DNA from: Devosia sp.
Lineage (GTDB): Bacteria; Pseudomonadota; Alphaproteobacteria; Rhizobiales; Devosiaceae
Assembly (NCBI GenBank): GCA_017794705.1
Contig: CP051235.1
Location: forward strand, 3,125,001 to 3,189,000
Length of the DNA stretch: 64,000 nucleotides
Direction of reading: 5' to 3'
Shown here: positions 33,816 through 44,786 of the stretch, one piece after another
How positions within the stretch are numbered: position 1 is the stretch's first letter
Layout: each line of letters opens with the position of its first letter
The notes under the pieces: model-generated
Database searches by the model: none
What the model was told of the DNA's origin: nothing
What the model saw: the letters and a program-made list of their open reading frames with translations, nothing else
Made by a program: the position numbers and the translations under genes

Positions 33816-36143
<2,328 letters not shown>

Positions 36144-36154
36144 AAATGAGCGTG

Positions 36155-36180
36155 CCCCGGCCGGTGCAGCCCGGCCGGGG
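36155..36180 (+). terminator. GC-rich hairpin after katG
   Basis: CCCCGGCCGG (36155-36164) pairs with CCGGCCGGGG (36171-36180) around TGCAGC, 12 bp after the stop codon. No T-tract follows, so it may act as a terminator only with help or as an mRNA stabiliser. Confidence 0.55.
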
Positions 36181-36306
36181 TACAAGTTGCCCACGGGCAT
36201 CGAAATTCCCCTAAAATTTGAATCAATTCCGGTTCACGCTTTTCAACCGTGATGGAGAGTTTGCTTTTAGGTTGGCCCTTCAAACGTCGGGCATTTGGAG
36301 GCAAAC

Positions 36307-37440
36307 ATGCTGGAATCTGACGACCAATCACGCGCGTTCGATACGTTTCGAGCCTTGCGTGGAGAAGCCGATGCGGTCGAGCGCGACCAATTGTTCCGGA
36401 ACATGGCGCAATTGTTTTCGTTCGTTTCCGATCGTTGCGACGACACGCAGGTCAGCCAGTATGACGAGGTATTGTGCAACCTGGCCGAACTGGTCGAGGC
36501 AGAAGCGCGGGCGCAGGTCGCCAGCATGCTGGCTCCGCTGGCCCGGGCACCGGGCACGGTTGTGGTCAAGCTGGCCAATGATTCAATCGAGGTGGCGCGG
36601 CCGCTTCTGGAATTCTCCAGCGTCCTCAGCGACGATGATCTGATCGAGATTGCCTCCGGCCGTTCCGAGGAACACCGTTCGGCGATTGCCGGGCGGGCGA
36701 CCGTCACGGACCGTGTCGGAGAGGCCATCGTTGAACATGGTGATGTGCAATCCGTCAGCCGTCTGGTCGACAACGCCAATGCCGAAATCGATGACAGGAC
36801 CATGGCCAAGATCGTTGAAAAGGCGGCAGACAGTCAGTCGCTGACCGAACGGCTGCAAACCCGTCCGCACGTGGACTGGCGCGCGCTCGAAGTGCATATC
36901 GGTGCTGCCGGCATGACGGTTCTGAAAAAGCTCGGCGAAAGCCAGCGCCCGGTCGACAAGGACAAGCTGCAGCAGGCCAGCAATGTGGTCTACAAGCGCA
37001 TGCGCAATCAGGCCGGGTTCAACGCCTCGGAATGGAAAGTGGCATGGGGTCAGGTCAAGGGCCTAAACGACCGCCGTCAGTTGAACATGAACACGCTGAC
37101 CCGTTTCGGGCGCTTCGGCTACGGACACCATCTGGCCGCGGCGATGACCGTTCTGCTGCAGATCCAGCCGGAAGTCTTTCTCAAATGGCTGGCTTCGCAG
37201 GACTATATGGCCATGACCGTTGCCGCCCGTTCGCTGGGACTGGCACCGGAACTTTTTGAGCAGGCCATGTCCATTCTGCCCTGGCACGACCAGCCCGAGC
37301 AACAGGACATCGACAATTCAAAGGCGCGGTTCGAAACACTGGACGGTGAAGAGGCCGCGGGCATTTTTGATCTTTGGCGCTCGCATGCCTTCCGCCGGCG
37401 CATGGCGTCGGCGGATGAGCCTGCTGCCGTCAATGGCTGA
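36307..37440 (+). CDS. DUF2336 domain protein
   Basis: 377 aa, alpha-helical. The central region repeats short helix pairs such as VLSDDDLIEIASGRSEEHRSAIAGR in pieces and VTDRVGEAIVEHGD, as in DUF2336 proteins found widely in alphaproteobacteria with unknown function. GGAGG lies 5 bases before the ATG at 36307; a TTG four codons earlier is possible. Stands alone between terminators. Confidence 0.88.
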   Translation: MLESDDQSRAFDTFRALRGEADAVERDQLFRNMAQLFSFVSDRCDDTQVSQYDEVLCNLAELVEAEARAQVASMLAPLARAPGTVVVKLANDSIEVARPLLEFSSVLSDDDLIEIASGRSEEHRSAIAGRATVTDRVGEAIVEHGDVQSVSRLVDNANAEIDDRTMAKIVEKAADSQSLTERLQTRPHVDWRALEVHIGAAGMTVLKKLGESQRPVDKDKLQQASNVVYKRMRNQAGFNASEWKVAWGQVKGLNDRRQLNMNTLTRFGRFGYGHHLAAAMTVLLQIQPEVFLKWLASQDYMAMTVAARSLGLAPELFEQAMSILPWHDQPEQQDIDNSKARFETLDGEEAAGIFDLWRSHAFRRRMASADEPAAVNG

Positions 37441-37485
37441 CAAGCAAGCGGTCTGATCCGCTTCAGGAAGCAGCGGAGGACGATC

Positions 37486-37523
37486 TGCCGCCGGGATTGC
37501 TTGCCCCGGCGGCATTTCTTTTT
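37486..37523 (+). terminator. Rho-independent terminator after the DUF2336 gene
   Basis: TGCCGCCGGG (37486-37495) pairs perfectly with CCCGGCGGCA (37505-37514), then TTTCTTTTT. A clear intrinsic terminator. Confidence 0.9.
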
Positions 37524-37558
37524 CGCCGGCGAGTTTATGCTGGACCTAGTCGGATTCG

Positions 37559-37584
37559 ATCATATAAAGATATCTTTATATGAT
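37559..37584. promoter_or_regulatory. Perfect 26-bp operator palindrome of SahR type
   Basis: The half-site ATCATATAAAGAT (37559-37571) is followed by its exact reverse complement (37572-37584). It resembles the ATAAAGATATCTTTAT operator of SahR-type ArsR regulators of methionine-cycle genes. It overlaps the first candidate start codon of the regulator gene (37580), which favours the ATG at 37595 and suggests autoregulation. Confidence 0.8.
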
Positions 37585-37594
37585 TGGAGACGGC

Positions 37595-38557
37595 ATGGCC
37601 GGGTTCGAGCAAATCGTGGGTCTGTTGAAGGCGGCGGGTGAAACCACCCGGCTGCGCCTTCTGGCCGTGCTTGCCGAAGGCGAACTGTCGGTCAAGGACA
37701 TCACCGAGATCGTCGGTCAGAGCCAGCCACGGGTGTCCCGTCATCTCAAACTGTTGGCTGATGCCGGGCTCGTCTCGCGTCACGCAGAGGGCGCCTGGGC
37801 TTATTACCGGCTGGCGGAGGGTGGTGAGCCGGGTCAACTGGCGCGCTGGCTTGCGGACCATATCGATGCGGCCGACCCGCTGCTGATCGCCGACAAGCGG
37901 GCGCTTCAGCGCGTGCGCCTCGAGCAGGAAGCCGCCGCTGCCGCTTTCTTTGCCGGCGTCGCCGAAAGCTGGGACAGGTTGCGTGGATTGCATGTCCCCG
38001 AAGCGGCAATTGAACAGCAGATTCTGGATGTCGTCGGTGATCGCAAACTGAGCCTCGTGCTTGATCTGGGCACCGGGACGGGCCGCATGCTTGAACTTCT
38101 CGCGGACCGCTACACACGGGGCCTGGGTATTGATTCCAGCCGCGAGATGCTCGGTGTTGCCCGCGCGAAGCTGACCGCTGCCGGGATAACCCATGCCCAG
38201 GTAAGGTTGGGTGACATCAGTGCGATGGAACCGGGAGGTGAGCCGGCAGACCTGATCATCTTCCATCAGGTGCTGCACTATTTCGATGACCCGGGCCGGA
38301 TCATTTCACCGGCAAGGCGGGCGCTTTCGCCGCATGGGCGGATGCTTGTCGTTGATTTCGCACCGCACCGGCTGGAGTTCCTGCGCGACGAGCAGGCACA
38401 TCGCCGCCTCGGGATTTCCAGCGACCAGATGTCCGGCTGGGCAGACGCCTGCGGGCTGGCTTCCAGCGAAATCAAACAGTTCCCAAGTGACAACGGCAAG
38501 GAAGGGCTGACCGTTTGCCTTTGGCAATTGCAGCCGGCTTCCGAGGAGAAGAGCCGA
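37595..38557 (+). CDS. SahR-like ArsR-type regulator fused to methyltransferase domain
   Basis: About 321 aa. N-terminal ArsR winged helix (about 5-85: TRLRLLAVLAEGELSV, QSQPRVSRHLKLL), then a class I methyltransferase domain (about 135-300) with LDLGTGTGRMLELL and GIDSSREML. This fusion is the SahR architecture, which senses S-adenosylhomocysteine and represses methionine-cycle genes. GGAG lies 6 bases before the ATG at 37595; the ATG at 37580 is inside the operator. The stop TGA (38558-38560) overlaps metF's ATG. The 26-bp palindrome is at its promoter. Confidence 0.9.
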
Positions 38558-39468
38558 TGAGTGTTGAACCGCAAAACATAGACCGGGCCAGCCGCCGGAC
38601 GGGTGCCGAACACCCGCCGATCGCCATGTCGTTCGAGTTCTTCCCGCCTAAATCAGATGAGGCCGAGGATCGGTTCTGGGGCAGCTTGCACAGGCTGGCG
38701 CCGCTGCGGCCCCGCTTTGTGTCGGTCACTTATGGAGCAGGGGGGTCAACCCGTGAGCGGACCTTGCGGATGGTCTCCAAAATCACCGGCGAAACCGGCA
38801 TTGACGCTGCCGCGCATCTGACGTGTGTTGGTGCCTCACGCGAAGAAGTGGACGAAGTCGTGCGTGGGTACGCGGCAGCGGGTGTGAACCGGATCGTGGC
38901 CTTGCGCGGCGATCCGCCGGGCGGGGTCGGGGCGCCATTCGAGGCGCGTGAAGACGGCTATCAGAATGCCGCCGACCTCGTGGCAGGCATACGCCGGCTG
39001 GGCGACTTCGATATTTCGGTCGCCGCCTATCCGGAGAAACACCCGCAAAGCGCTGACTGGGATGCAGACATTGACAATCTGAAGCGCAAGATTGACGCCG
39101 GGGCCGATCGCGCCATCACCCAGATGTTTTTCAACAACGCAGACTACTGGCGGTTCGCCGACCGGGCACGTGCTGCCGGGATCAACGCCCCGATCGTGCC
39201 GGGCATCCAGCCGATCCACAGTTTCAAGCAGGTGTCTGGATTTGCCGCCAAGTGCGGGACTTCAGTGCCGGGCTGGCTGGCCGAGCGGTTCGCCGGGCTG
39301 GAAAACGAGCCGGAAACGCATGCTCTTGTCGCAGCTGCAGTGGCTGCGGAACAGGTCACCGAACTGCTCGACAGCGGCGTACGTGAGTTTCATTTCTACA
39401 CGATGAACCGGTCGAACCTTGTTCTGGCGCTGGCGCGGGTGCTGGGGCAGATGCCGGCGGGCAGGTAA
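38557..39468 (+). CDS. metF: 5,10-methylenetetrahydrofolate reductase
   Basis: 303-aa flavoenzyme that makes 5-methyl-THF for methionine synthesis. SFEFFPPKSDEAE has the family's catalytic Glu, VSVTYGAGGSTRERT and ALRGDPPGG follow, and ITQMFFNNADYWRF lies near 200. Start ATG at 38557 overlaps the SahR-like stop (ATGA), so both are on one transcript under the palindrome. GAGGAGAAG stands upstream. Confidence 0.95.
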   Translation: MSVEPQNIDRASRRTGAEHPPIAMSFEFFPPKSDEAEDRFWGSLHRLAPLRPRFVSVTYGAGGSTRERTLRMVSKITGETGIDAAAHLTCVGASREEVDEVVRGYAAAGVNRIVALRGDPPGGVGAPFEAREDGYQNAADLVAGIRRLGDFDISVAAYPEKHPQSADWDADIDNLKRKIDAGADRAITQMFFNNADYWRFADRARAAGINAPIVPGIQPIHSFKQVSGFAAKCGTSVPGWLAERFAGLENEPETHALVAAAVAAEQVTELLDSGVREFHFYTMNRSNLVLALARVLGQMPAGR

Positions 39469-39560
39469 CGCCAGGCAGGGTTGCATTAACCACATTGTCG
39501 CCGCTTTCCCGCGCAAAAAACCAAGCTTGGCGGGGGCGTCAAAAATGCGGAGTTGCAGCC

Positions 39561-40376
39561 ATGTTTTCGCAGCTTGCCCATGCACCCAGAATCGGTGCCG
39601 CCGTGGCCTTCGGTTTGATCGCAACAGGGATCGCCGTTTCTGAAAGTCTGACCTGGGATTCCCCGGTGCCACAGATGCAGGCGCCGGAAATCGCCGATTT
39701 CGGGCCGCCGATGCCCTCTGATGTCGCCGACGACAAACCCAAGGCGAAAGTGGTCAACCTTGCGGACGCCGAAGCGGTTGATTCCGAAGAAGTCAATCTG
39801 AACACGGCGGTTGGTGCCCCGGAGATCGCCTTGCGCATGCTTTATGGCACGGGCGAAGATTTGGCGGTTGAGCAGCCGGTCGAGATTGCCGAGCCTACCG
39901 AGGTCCGCACAATTGAACTGCCGCGCCGGGATGACGAACTCGATGCGCTGGGCCGTCCTGTGGATACGCCTGATCAGTATGAGTTGGCCGCCCTGCCGTC
40001 TCCCGAGAATGCGCCGGAAACCACCGAACAGATTTCCCCGATTGACGAGAACCTGGTTGCGCCCATCCCGGCACCTGCCTATCGCCGTCCGATCGTGTCG
40101 TACCTTGTGGAGGCCGACTTCGTGGATCCGCCGGTGACCGATTCTTCCAGTCTCGATCCGTTTGTGACGGGCAATGTATCAGCTTATCAGAGCCCCTATC
40201 CGGCTGAGTTTCAGACGCCCTTCACTGTCGACGACAACTGGCCGCGTCGCCTTGATCAGGTGGTGACGGTGCAAGGGCAGGCAAGCGTGATCGATCAATT
40301 GTCGGCTGACAATCTGTTCCTTGGTGACTGGGTGGAAGTCCGCGAAGGCGGCCGCAGCCGGGTTGTTGCACAATAG
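39561..40376 (+). CDS. Exported or membrane-anchored hypothetical protein
   Basis: 271 aa. One N-terminal hydrophobic segment (RIGAAVAFGLIATGIAVSE, about 11-29) then an acidic, Pro/Glu-rich region to about 170 and a C-terminal part with PFTVDDNWPRR and a short basic tail. I recognise no family. GGAG lies 8 bases before the ATG at 39561. Probably a secreted or single-pass envelope protein. Confidence 0.75.
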   Translation: MFSQLAHAPRIGAAVAFGLIATGIAVSESLTWDSPVPQMQAPEIADFGPPMPSDVADDKPKAKVVNLADAEAVDSEEVNLNTAVGAPEIALRMLYGTGEDLAVEQPVEIAEPTEVRTIELPRRDDELDALGRPVDTPDQYELAALPSPENAPETTEQISPIDENLVAPIPAPAYRRPIVSYLVEADFVDPPVTDSSSLDPFVTGNVSAYQSPYPAEFQTPFTVDDNWPRRLDQVVTVQGQASVIDQLSADNLFLGDWVEVREGGRSRVVAQ

Positions 40377-40498
40377 ATGCCGGCAGAGATGCGCGCTAAA
40401 TTACGGGGCGGGGGTTGAACCCGCGGCAGCAGGTTTTACATTCAGGGCCTTGGGACGAAGGCCAGCGCACACCTGTGTCAGCCGCAACGGGGCATATC

Positions 40499-41170
40499 AT
40501 GTCGGTCTGGCAGCGCATCGGCGGCACCATTTCCTCGATTTCCAACGCGCTCGACCCGGACAATTGGCTGCCCGGAGGGCGGGATGCCGCCTTCACCCTG
40601 GCGCTGGTCGCCCTGGCCGCAAAGATGGCGGTGGCCGACGGCGTTGTCTCCTCGTCCGAGGAAAGGGTGTTCAGACGGCTGGTGAATGCGCCGGCGGCTG
40701 ATCTTGTTGAGATAGAGCGGTTTTTCGAGCTCGCCCAGCAGGATGTGGCGGGATACGAAACCTACGCGCGAAAAATCCGCAAGCTTTTCGATGAGCAGCC
40801 GCAAACGCTGGAGCACGTGCTTGATGCCTTGTTCCACATTGCGTCCGCAGACGGCTACATTCACGAGGGCGAACTCGGGTATCTGCAGGACATCGGCGCG
40901 ATCTTCGGTTTTGAGGGCGCGCGTTTCGAGCAGATTGCAGCGCAGTTTGTGCGCGATGATTCCGGGCCGGATCCCTACAAGGTGCTCGGCCTTTCGCCTC
41001 AAGCCGATACGGACGAAATCAGGCGCGTCTATCGTTCGCTGATCGCCGAACACCATCCGGACAGGCTGATCGCCAAAGGTGTGCCGGTTGAACTCATCTC
41101 CATTGCGACGGCACGGGTTGCGGCGATAAATGCGGCCTATGATCAGGTCATGCGCCGGATTCCGGCGTGA
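40499..41170 (+). CDS. TerB-like and DnaJ domain protein (DjlA-like)
   Basis: 223 aa. N-terminal TerB/DjlA-like helical domain (about 30-150, VALAAKMAVADGVVSSSEE) and a C-terminal J-domain (about 162-222) with the HPD motif in HHPDRLIA. J-domain proteins stimulate DnaK. No membrane anchor at the N-terminus, unlike E. coli DjlA. It directly precedes rnpB. Confidence 0.9.
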   Translation: MSVWQRIGGTISSISNALDPDNWLPGGRDAAFTLALVALAAKMAVADGVVSSSEERVFRRLVNAPAADLVEIERFFELAQQDVAGYETYARKIRKLFDEQPQTLEHVLDALFHIASADGYIHEGELGYLQDIGAIFGFEGARFEQIAAQFVRDDSGPDPYKVLGLSPQADTDEIRRVYRSLIAEHHPDRLIAKGVPVELISIATARVAAINAAYDQVMRRIPA

Positions 41171-41204
41171 TCGGGGCCAACGCCCTTGTCCTGCCGAGGT
41201 GCAA

Positions 41205-41592
41205 TCTATAGATAAGCCCGGCCAGTTGACCGGGTGACCGCTGTTTGCGTGCAGGCAGAGGAAAGTCCGGGCTCCACGGAAAGACGGTGCCGGATAACGT
41301 CCGGCGGGGGTGACCCCAGGGAAAGTGCCACAGAAAGCAAACTACCCGGTTCCGGCCGGGAAAAGGTGAAAGGGTGCGGTAAGAGCGCACCGGGCGCCTG
41401 GCAACAGGGGCCGCACGGCAAACCCCACCGGGAGCAAAACCAAATAGGGACGGCGCGGGCGATGAGCCCGCCTTTTTCCGGGGCAGCCGTCCGGGTTGGT
41501 TGCAACAGGTGTCCGGCAACGGGCACCGCAGATGAATGGTCACCACGTCATGGCCCTCGGGCTGTGGCCTTACAGAACCCGGCTTACAGGTT
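41205..41592 (+). ncRNA. rnpB: RNase P RNA
   Basis: The catalytic RNA that trims tRNA 5' ends. The conserved 5' block CAGAGGAAAGTCCGGGCTCC (41256-41275), ACAGAAA near 41331, and the 3' block TACAGAACCCGGCTTACAG (41571-41589) are unmistakable. 5' TAAGCC (41213-41218) pairs with 3' GGCTTA as stem P1. Ends are approximate. Confidence 0.96.
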
Positions 41593-41608
41593 GGCTGGCT
41601 TGAAATGG

Positions 41609-41650
41609 GGGCGTGCTTCGGGAAGAACCGGAGCACGCCCTTACCGTTTC
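41609..41650 (+). terminator. Terminator of rnpB
   Basis: GGGCGTGCT (41609-41617) pairs with AGCACGCCC (41632-41640), followed by TTACCGTTTC. A stable stem, with a weak T-rich end. Confidence 0.75.
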
Positions 41651-41727
41651 TCCTGGAATTATCTTTAACGTTCTCAGATAGTTAGCTTCCGAAAAGTCGA
41701 AAATGTGCGACCATATGTAAATAATAT

Positions 41728-41756
41728 TTGACATAGAGTCTGTAATTGCATACCTA
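41728..41756 (+). promoter_or_regulatory. Sigma70-like promoter before small membrane protein gene
   Basis: TTGACA (41728-41733), 17-bp spacer, TACCTA (41751-41756), within an AT-rich gap. The start codon is at 41802. Confidence 0.6.
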
Positions 41757-41801
41757 AGGTCAACGAAACTGCACAGGCGCACGACGCCGATGGAGAATGA
41801 A

Positions 41802-42251
41802 ATGACCTATGAAGACCGCAACAACCTTGTTGCCATATTCAACAATCTGATCGTCAGCGGGTATTTCGTCTGGCGGATCTACGGGATGTATCTCGAGGGC
41901 GCTTTCGAGGGACCTGGCGGGTTAAGCCTCTGGGCGCAGACAGTGCTCTGGGTGATCCCGGTTTCGATCGTGTCGGTGATTGTTTTGACGATCATCTTCA
42001 ACATCATGTTTGCCATTGCTTTGCGCGATCCCAATCCGGAAATGGTGTCTGACGAACGCGATAGGCAATTCGGCCGCCGTTCGATCATGACCGCAGTAGC
42101 GGTTGCCAGCGCCGGCTTCATCCTGTCGCTTGTGATCCTGGCGCTGGGCTGGGATGTATTTTATGCCCTCAACCTGATCCTCGTCGGCTTCGTGCTCGCC
42201 GATCTGATCGGCAGCCTGGTGAAGTTCATTTCCTACCGCAGGGGGTATTGA
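41802..42251 (+). CDS. Small four-TM membrane protein, probably DUF2178-like
   Basis: 149 aa, four hydrophobic segments (about 15-35, 45-70, 90-112, 118-140) with a [11 protein letters not shown] loop at about 82-92, typical of membrane proteins paired with XRE regulators. Function unknown. Start ATG at 41802 has GGAGA upstream; another ATG is four codons earlier. The HTH gene begins 1 bp after its stop. Confidence 0.8.
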   Translation: MTYEDRNNLVAIFNNLIVSGYFVWRIYGMYLEGAFEGPGGLSLWAQTVLWVIPVSIVSVIVLTIIFNIMFAIALRDPNPEMVSDERDRQFGRRSIMTAVAVASAGFILSLVILALGWDVFYALNLILVGFVLADLIGSLVKFISYRRGY

Positions 42252-42252
42252 G

Positions 42253-42474
42253 GTGGCCCAGCTTCAGATCACCAACAATATCCGGCGTTTGCGCTTCGAC
42301 AATGATGAGATGACACAAAAGGAATTGGCGGAGCGGGTCGGGGTCACGCGCCAGACCATCCTCGCCATAGAGGCGGCCAAATATTCGCCGTCCCTGGAAC
42401 TGGCGTTCCAGATCGCTGCCGTGTTCGGCGTGCCTCTGAACGAAGTATTCGAGTGGCACGGCAAGGCGAAATAG
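42253..42474 (+). CDS. XRE-family HTH regulator
   Basis: 73 aa, just one helix-turn-helix domain ([26 protein letters not shown]) of the YozG/Cro type. GTG start directly after the membrane gene's stop; the pair is usual for DUF2178-like operons. Probably controls its own operon. Confidence 0.92.
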   Translation: MAQLQITNNIRRLRFDNDEMTQKELAERVGVTRQTILAIEAAKYSPSLELAFQIAAVFGVPLNEVFEWHGKAK

Positions 42475-42571
42475 CCTGCCCAACTAACGACTAAACCAAA
42501 ACCAAACCGCACACCGCACCGGGGCAAAGCCACCGGACAGGAAAGGTGTGCCCAATCAAAGGACGACCAAA

Positions 42572-43282
42572 ATGAACAATCTCAAGACAACTGCCCGCAT
42601 TACGGGCCTGCTTTATCTGGCCCTCGGTGTCACCGGAATGCTCGGGTTCATGACCATCCGCCCGATGCTCTATGATGCAACTGACGCGGCTGCTACCCTG
42701 GCAAATCTGTCCCAGGAACCGTGGCTGGCCCAAATCGGGGTCGCATTGGAATTGGGCGTTGTGCTCACTCAGGCGCTCGTCGCCTTCAGCTTTTACCGCT
42801 TGTTCCGCACGGTCGACAATTTTGCCGCCGGTGCCATAGCCGGGTTCGGCATGATGAATGCCGCCGCCATCCTGGTCAGCAGCATGTTCCTCGCTGTAGC
42901 CCAGCAATTGGCTGTTGATCCGGGGATCGGCCTTGGAGAAGCAACCGCGGGCACCGCACAGCTCATGTACGAACTGAGTTCAGCTGCCTGGAGTAGTGGT
43001 GGGCTGTTCTTCGGCCTGTGGCTGATTCCGATGGGCTACGTGGTCTTGGTGTCGGGGTGGATGCCCCGTCTGCTTGGTTACATCCTGGTATTCGGCGGGA
43101 TTGGCTACGTGCTCAGCGCCTTTGCACCGCTTTTGCCTGCTGCGTACTCCGGTACTGCCGAAATGGCTCTGGCCCTTCTGGCGACGGTCGGCGAGCTTTG
43201 GATGATCGGCTATCTGCTGACTTTTGGGGTGCGTTCATCTGCCGGTGAGACTGAAGACTCGCTGTCTCTGACGGCCGCCTAG
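42572..43282 (+). CDS. DUF4386 membrane protein
   Basis: 236 aa with about six TM segments. ARITGLLYLALGVTGMLG at the start and SFYRLFRTVD in the middle match the DUF4386 family; no function known. AAGGA lies 8 bases before the ATG at 42572. It sits where mraZ might be expected before the dcw cluster, but is unrelated to it. Confidence 0.85.
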   Translation: MNNLKTTARITGLLYLALGVTGMLGFMTIRPMLYDATDAAATLANLSQEPWLAQIGVALELGVVLTQALVAFSFYRLFRTVDNFAAGAIAGFGMMNAAAILVSSMFLAVAQQLAVDPGIGLGEATAGTAQLMYELSSAAWSSGGLFFGLWLIPMGYVVLVSGWMPRLLGYILVFGGIGYVLSAFAPLLPAAYSGTAEMALALLATVGELWMIGYLLTFGVRSSAGETEDSLSLTAA

Positions 43283-43290
43283 CTCAATTG

Positions 43291-43400
43291 GTCCGCAACT
43301 TCTTTTGGGAAACAGAATCTTAAAGCTCGATCGGCAATATGATCCTTCAAATGGCCGAGTACTGGCCGAATGAGTGTGATCGAGTAGAGTAGTTGCGGAC
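43291..43400 (+). promoter_or_regulatory. Nested inverted repeats upstream of rsmH
   Basis: GTCCGCAACT (43291-43300) pairs with AGTTGCGGAC (43391-43400). Inside, CTCGATC (43326-43332) pairs with GATCGAG (43378-43384), and TCGGC (43331-43335) with GCCGA (43365-43369). The outer arm ends 2 bp before the rsmH ATG. It could be a folded leader or a small inserted element; no known RNA family fits. Confidence 0.5.
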
Positions 43401-43401
43401 A

Positions 43402-44406
43402 ATGCCGGGCCCGACAGGCGGAACACAAAGCGGATCCATGCCGCATGTCCCGGTTCTTCTGGACGAAGTGCTGGAGGCACTTCATCCGGTTCAAGGTAAG
43501 CGCGTGGTCGACGGCACTTTTGGTGCCGGCGGCTATTCGCGCGCTCTGCTGGCGGCGGGTGCCGAACTCATCGGTATCGATCGCGACCCGAGTGTGCTCG
43601 CGTTCGCAGAGGGCCTTTCTGCCGAATATCCGGACCATTTCACGTTCATCAGCGGCACTTTTTCCGAACTGGACACGCTGGCGGCCGACGCGGGGCCCAT
43701 CGATGCAGTGGTGCTGGATATCGGCGTCAGTTCCATGCAACTCGACGAGGCCGGGCGCGGCTTTTCGTTCATGCGGGACGGGCCGCTCGACATGCGGATG
43801 TCGCAATCGGGCGTGAGCGCGGCCGATCTGGTCAACACACTTGATGAAACGGATCTCGCCAACCTGTTGTTCGGGCTTGGCGAAGAGCGCAAGTCGCGCC
43901 GGATTGCCAAGGCCGTGGTCGCCTCGCGCTCAGAACGGTCAATTGAGACTACCGCGCAGCTTGCCGCCATTATCGAAAGCGCGATCGGGCGTCGACCGGG
44001 GGATATGCATCCGGCCACCCGCAGTTTTCAGGCGTTGCGTATCGCGGTGAACAGGGAATTTGACCAGCTGGTACAGGCCCTGTTCGCCGCTGAACGATTG
44101 CTGGGCGAAGGGGGCGTGCTGGTTGTTGTGACCTTCCATTCGCTGGAAGACCGCATCGTCAAACGCTTCTTCGCGCAAAATGAACCCGGAGCGAAAGGTT
44201 CGCGCCATTTGCCACGCGGTGAAGAATCCCGGGCGCGCTGGTCGCCGGTCGCCAAGGCCAGGAAGCCGGGTAGGGTGGAGATCGAGCGCAATCCGCGGTC
44301 GCGTTCCGCGGTCATTCGAAGCGCTGTGCGTACAGGTGCGGCGGCCCGGCCATTCAGCACCAAAGGGCTGGGCGTTCCGGGCACGAACTGGCGGGACGTG
44401 GCATGA
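43402..44406 (+). CDS. rsmH: 16S rRNA (cytosine1402-N4)-methyltransferase RsmH
   Basis: 334-aa methyltransferase, first gene of the dcw cluster. HVPVLLDEVLEAL opens the fold, VDGTFGAGGYSRALL is the SAM motif, and VVLDIGVSSMQLDEAGRGFSF in pieces is the family signature. It modifies C1402 in the ribosomal P site. ATG at 43402 is preferred to a TTG at 43393. Stop overlaps ftsL by ATGA. Confidence 0.96.
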   Translation: MPGPTGGTQSGSMPHVPVLLDEVLEALHPVQGKRVVDGTFGAGGYSRALLAAGAELIGIDRDPSVLAFAEGLSAEYPDHFTFISGTFSELDTLAADAGPIDAVVLDIGVSSMQLDEAGRGFSFMRDGPLDMRMSQSGVSAADLVNTLDETDLANLLFGLGEERKSRRIAKAVVASRSERSIETTAQLAAIIESAIGRRPGDMHPATRSFQALRIAVNREFDQLVQALFAAERLLGEGGVLVVVTFHSLEDRIVKRFFAQNEPGAKGSRHLPRGEESRARWSPVAKARKPGRVEIERNPRSRSAVIRSAVRTGAAARPFSTKGLGVPGTNWRDVA

Positions 44407-44786
44407 TCCGCGGGCTCAATCTCTTTCTTTTCCTGATGGTTGGCGTGGCGCTTATCGGCGTCTACGGGCTGAAATACAGTTCGGAAAGCATCGCCGGCGA
44501 CAAGGCCGCCCTGAAGCGCGAAATCGCGCAGCAGAAGTCTGAACTGACTATTCTCGAGGCTGACTGGGCCTATCTGACCCAGCCGGCCCACATCGAACCA
44601 ATCATCATCCGGCATGCCGAGGTGCTCGGGCTGGAGCCAGTATCGGCACGTCAGTTCGGTTCGATCGAGGATATTCCGATGCGACCGGAGATCGTTGACG
44701 ATGCGGCGCTCACAGAATTGCTGCTGGCGCTGGACGCCGGATATGACCCGATTGGTGACAAACTCGAGGAGTTGCTGGCGCAATGA
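44403..44786 (+). CDS. ftsL: Cell division protein FtsL
   Basis: 127 aa, small bitopic protein: a TM (about 5-23), then a short coiled coil (KAALKREIAQQKSELTILEADWAYLTQP in pieces) in the periplasm. With FtsB and FtsQ it activates FtsWI. Overlaps both neighbours by ATGA, which fixes its identity and start. Confidence 0.9.
   Translation: MIRGLNLFLFLMVGVALIGVYGLKYSSESIAGDKAALKREIAQQKSELTILEADWAYLTQPAHIEPIIIRHAEVLGLEPVSARQFGSIEDIPMRPEIVDDAALTELLLALDAGYDPIGDKLEELLAQ

Noticed and set aside
41148-41668. Open frames on both strands at 41.2-41.7 kb
   Set aside because: They lie over RNase P RNA, whose conserved blocks are unmistakable.
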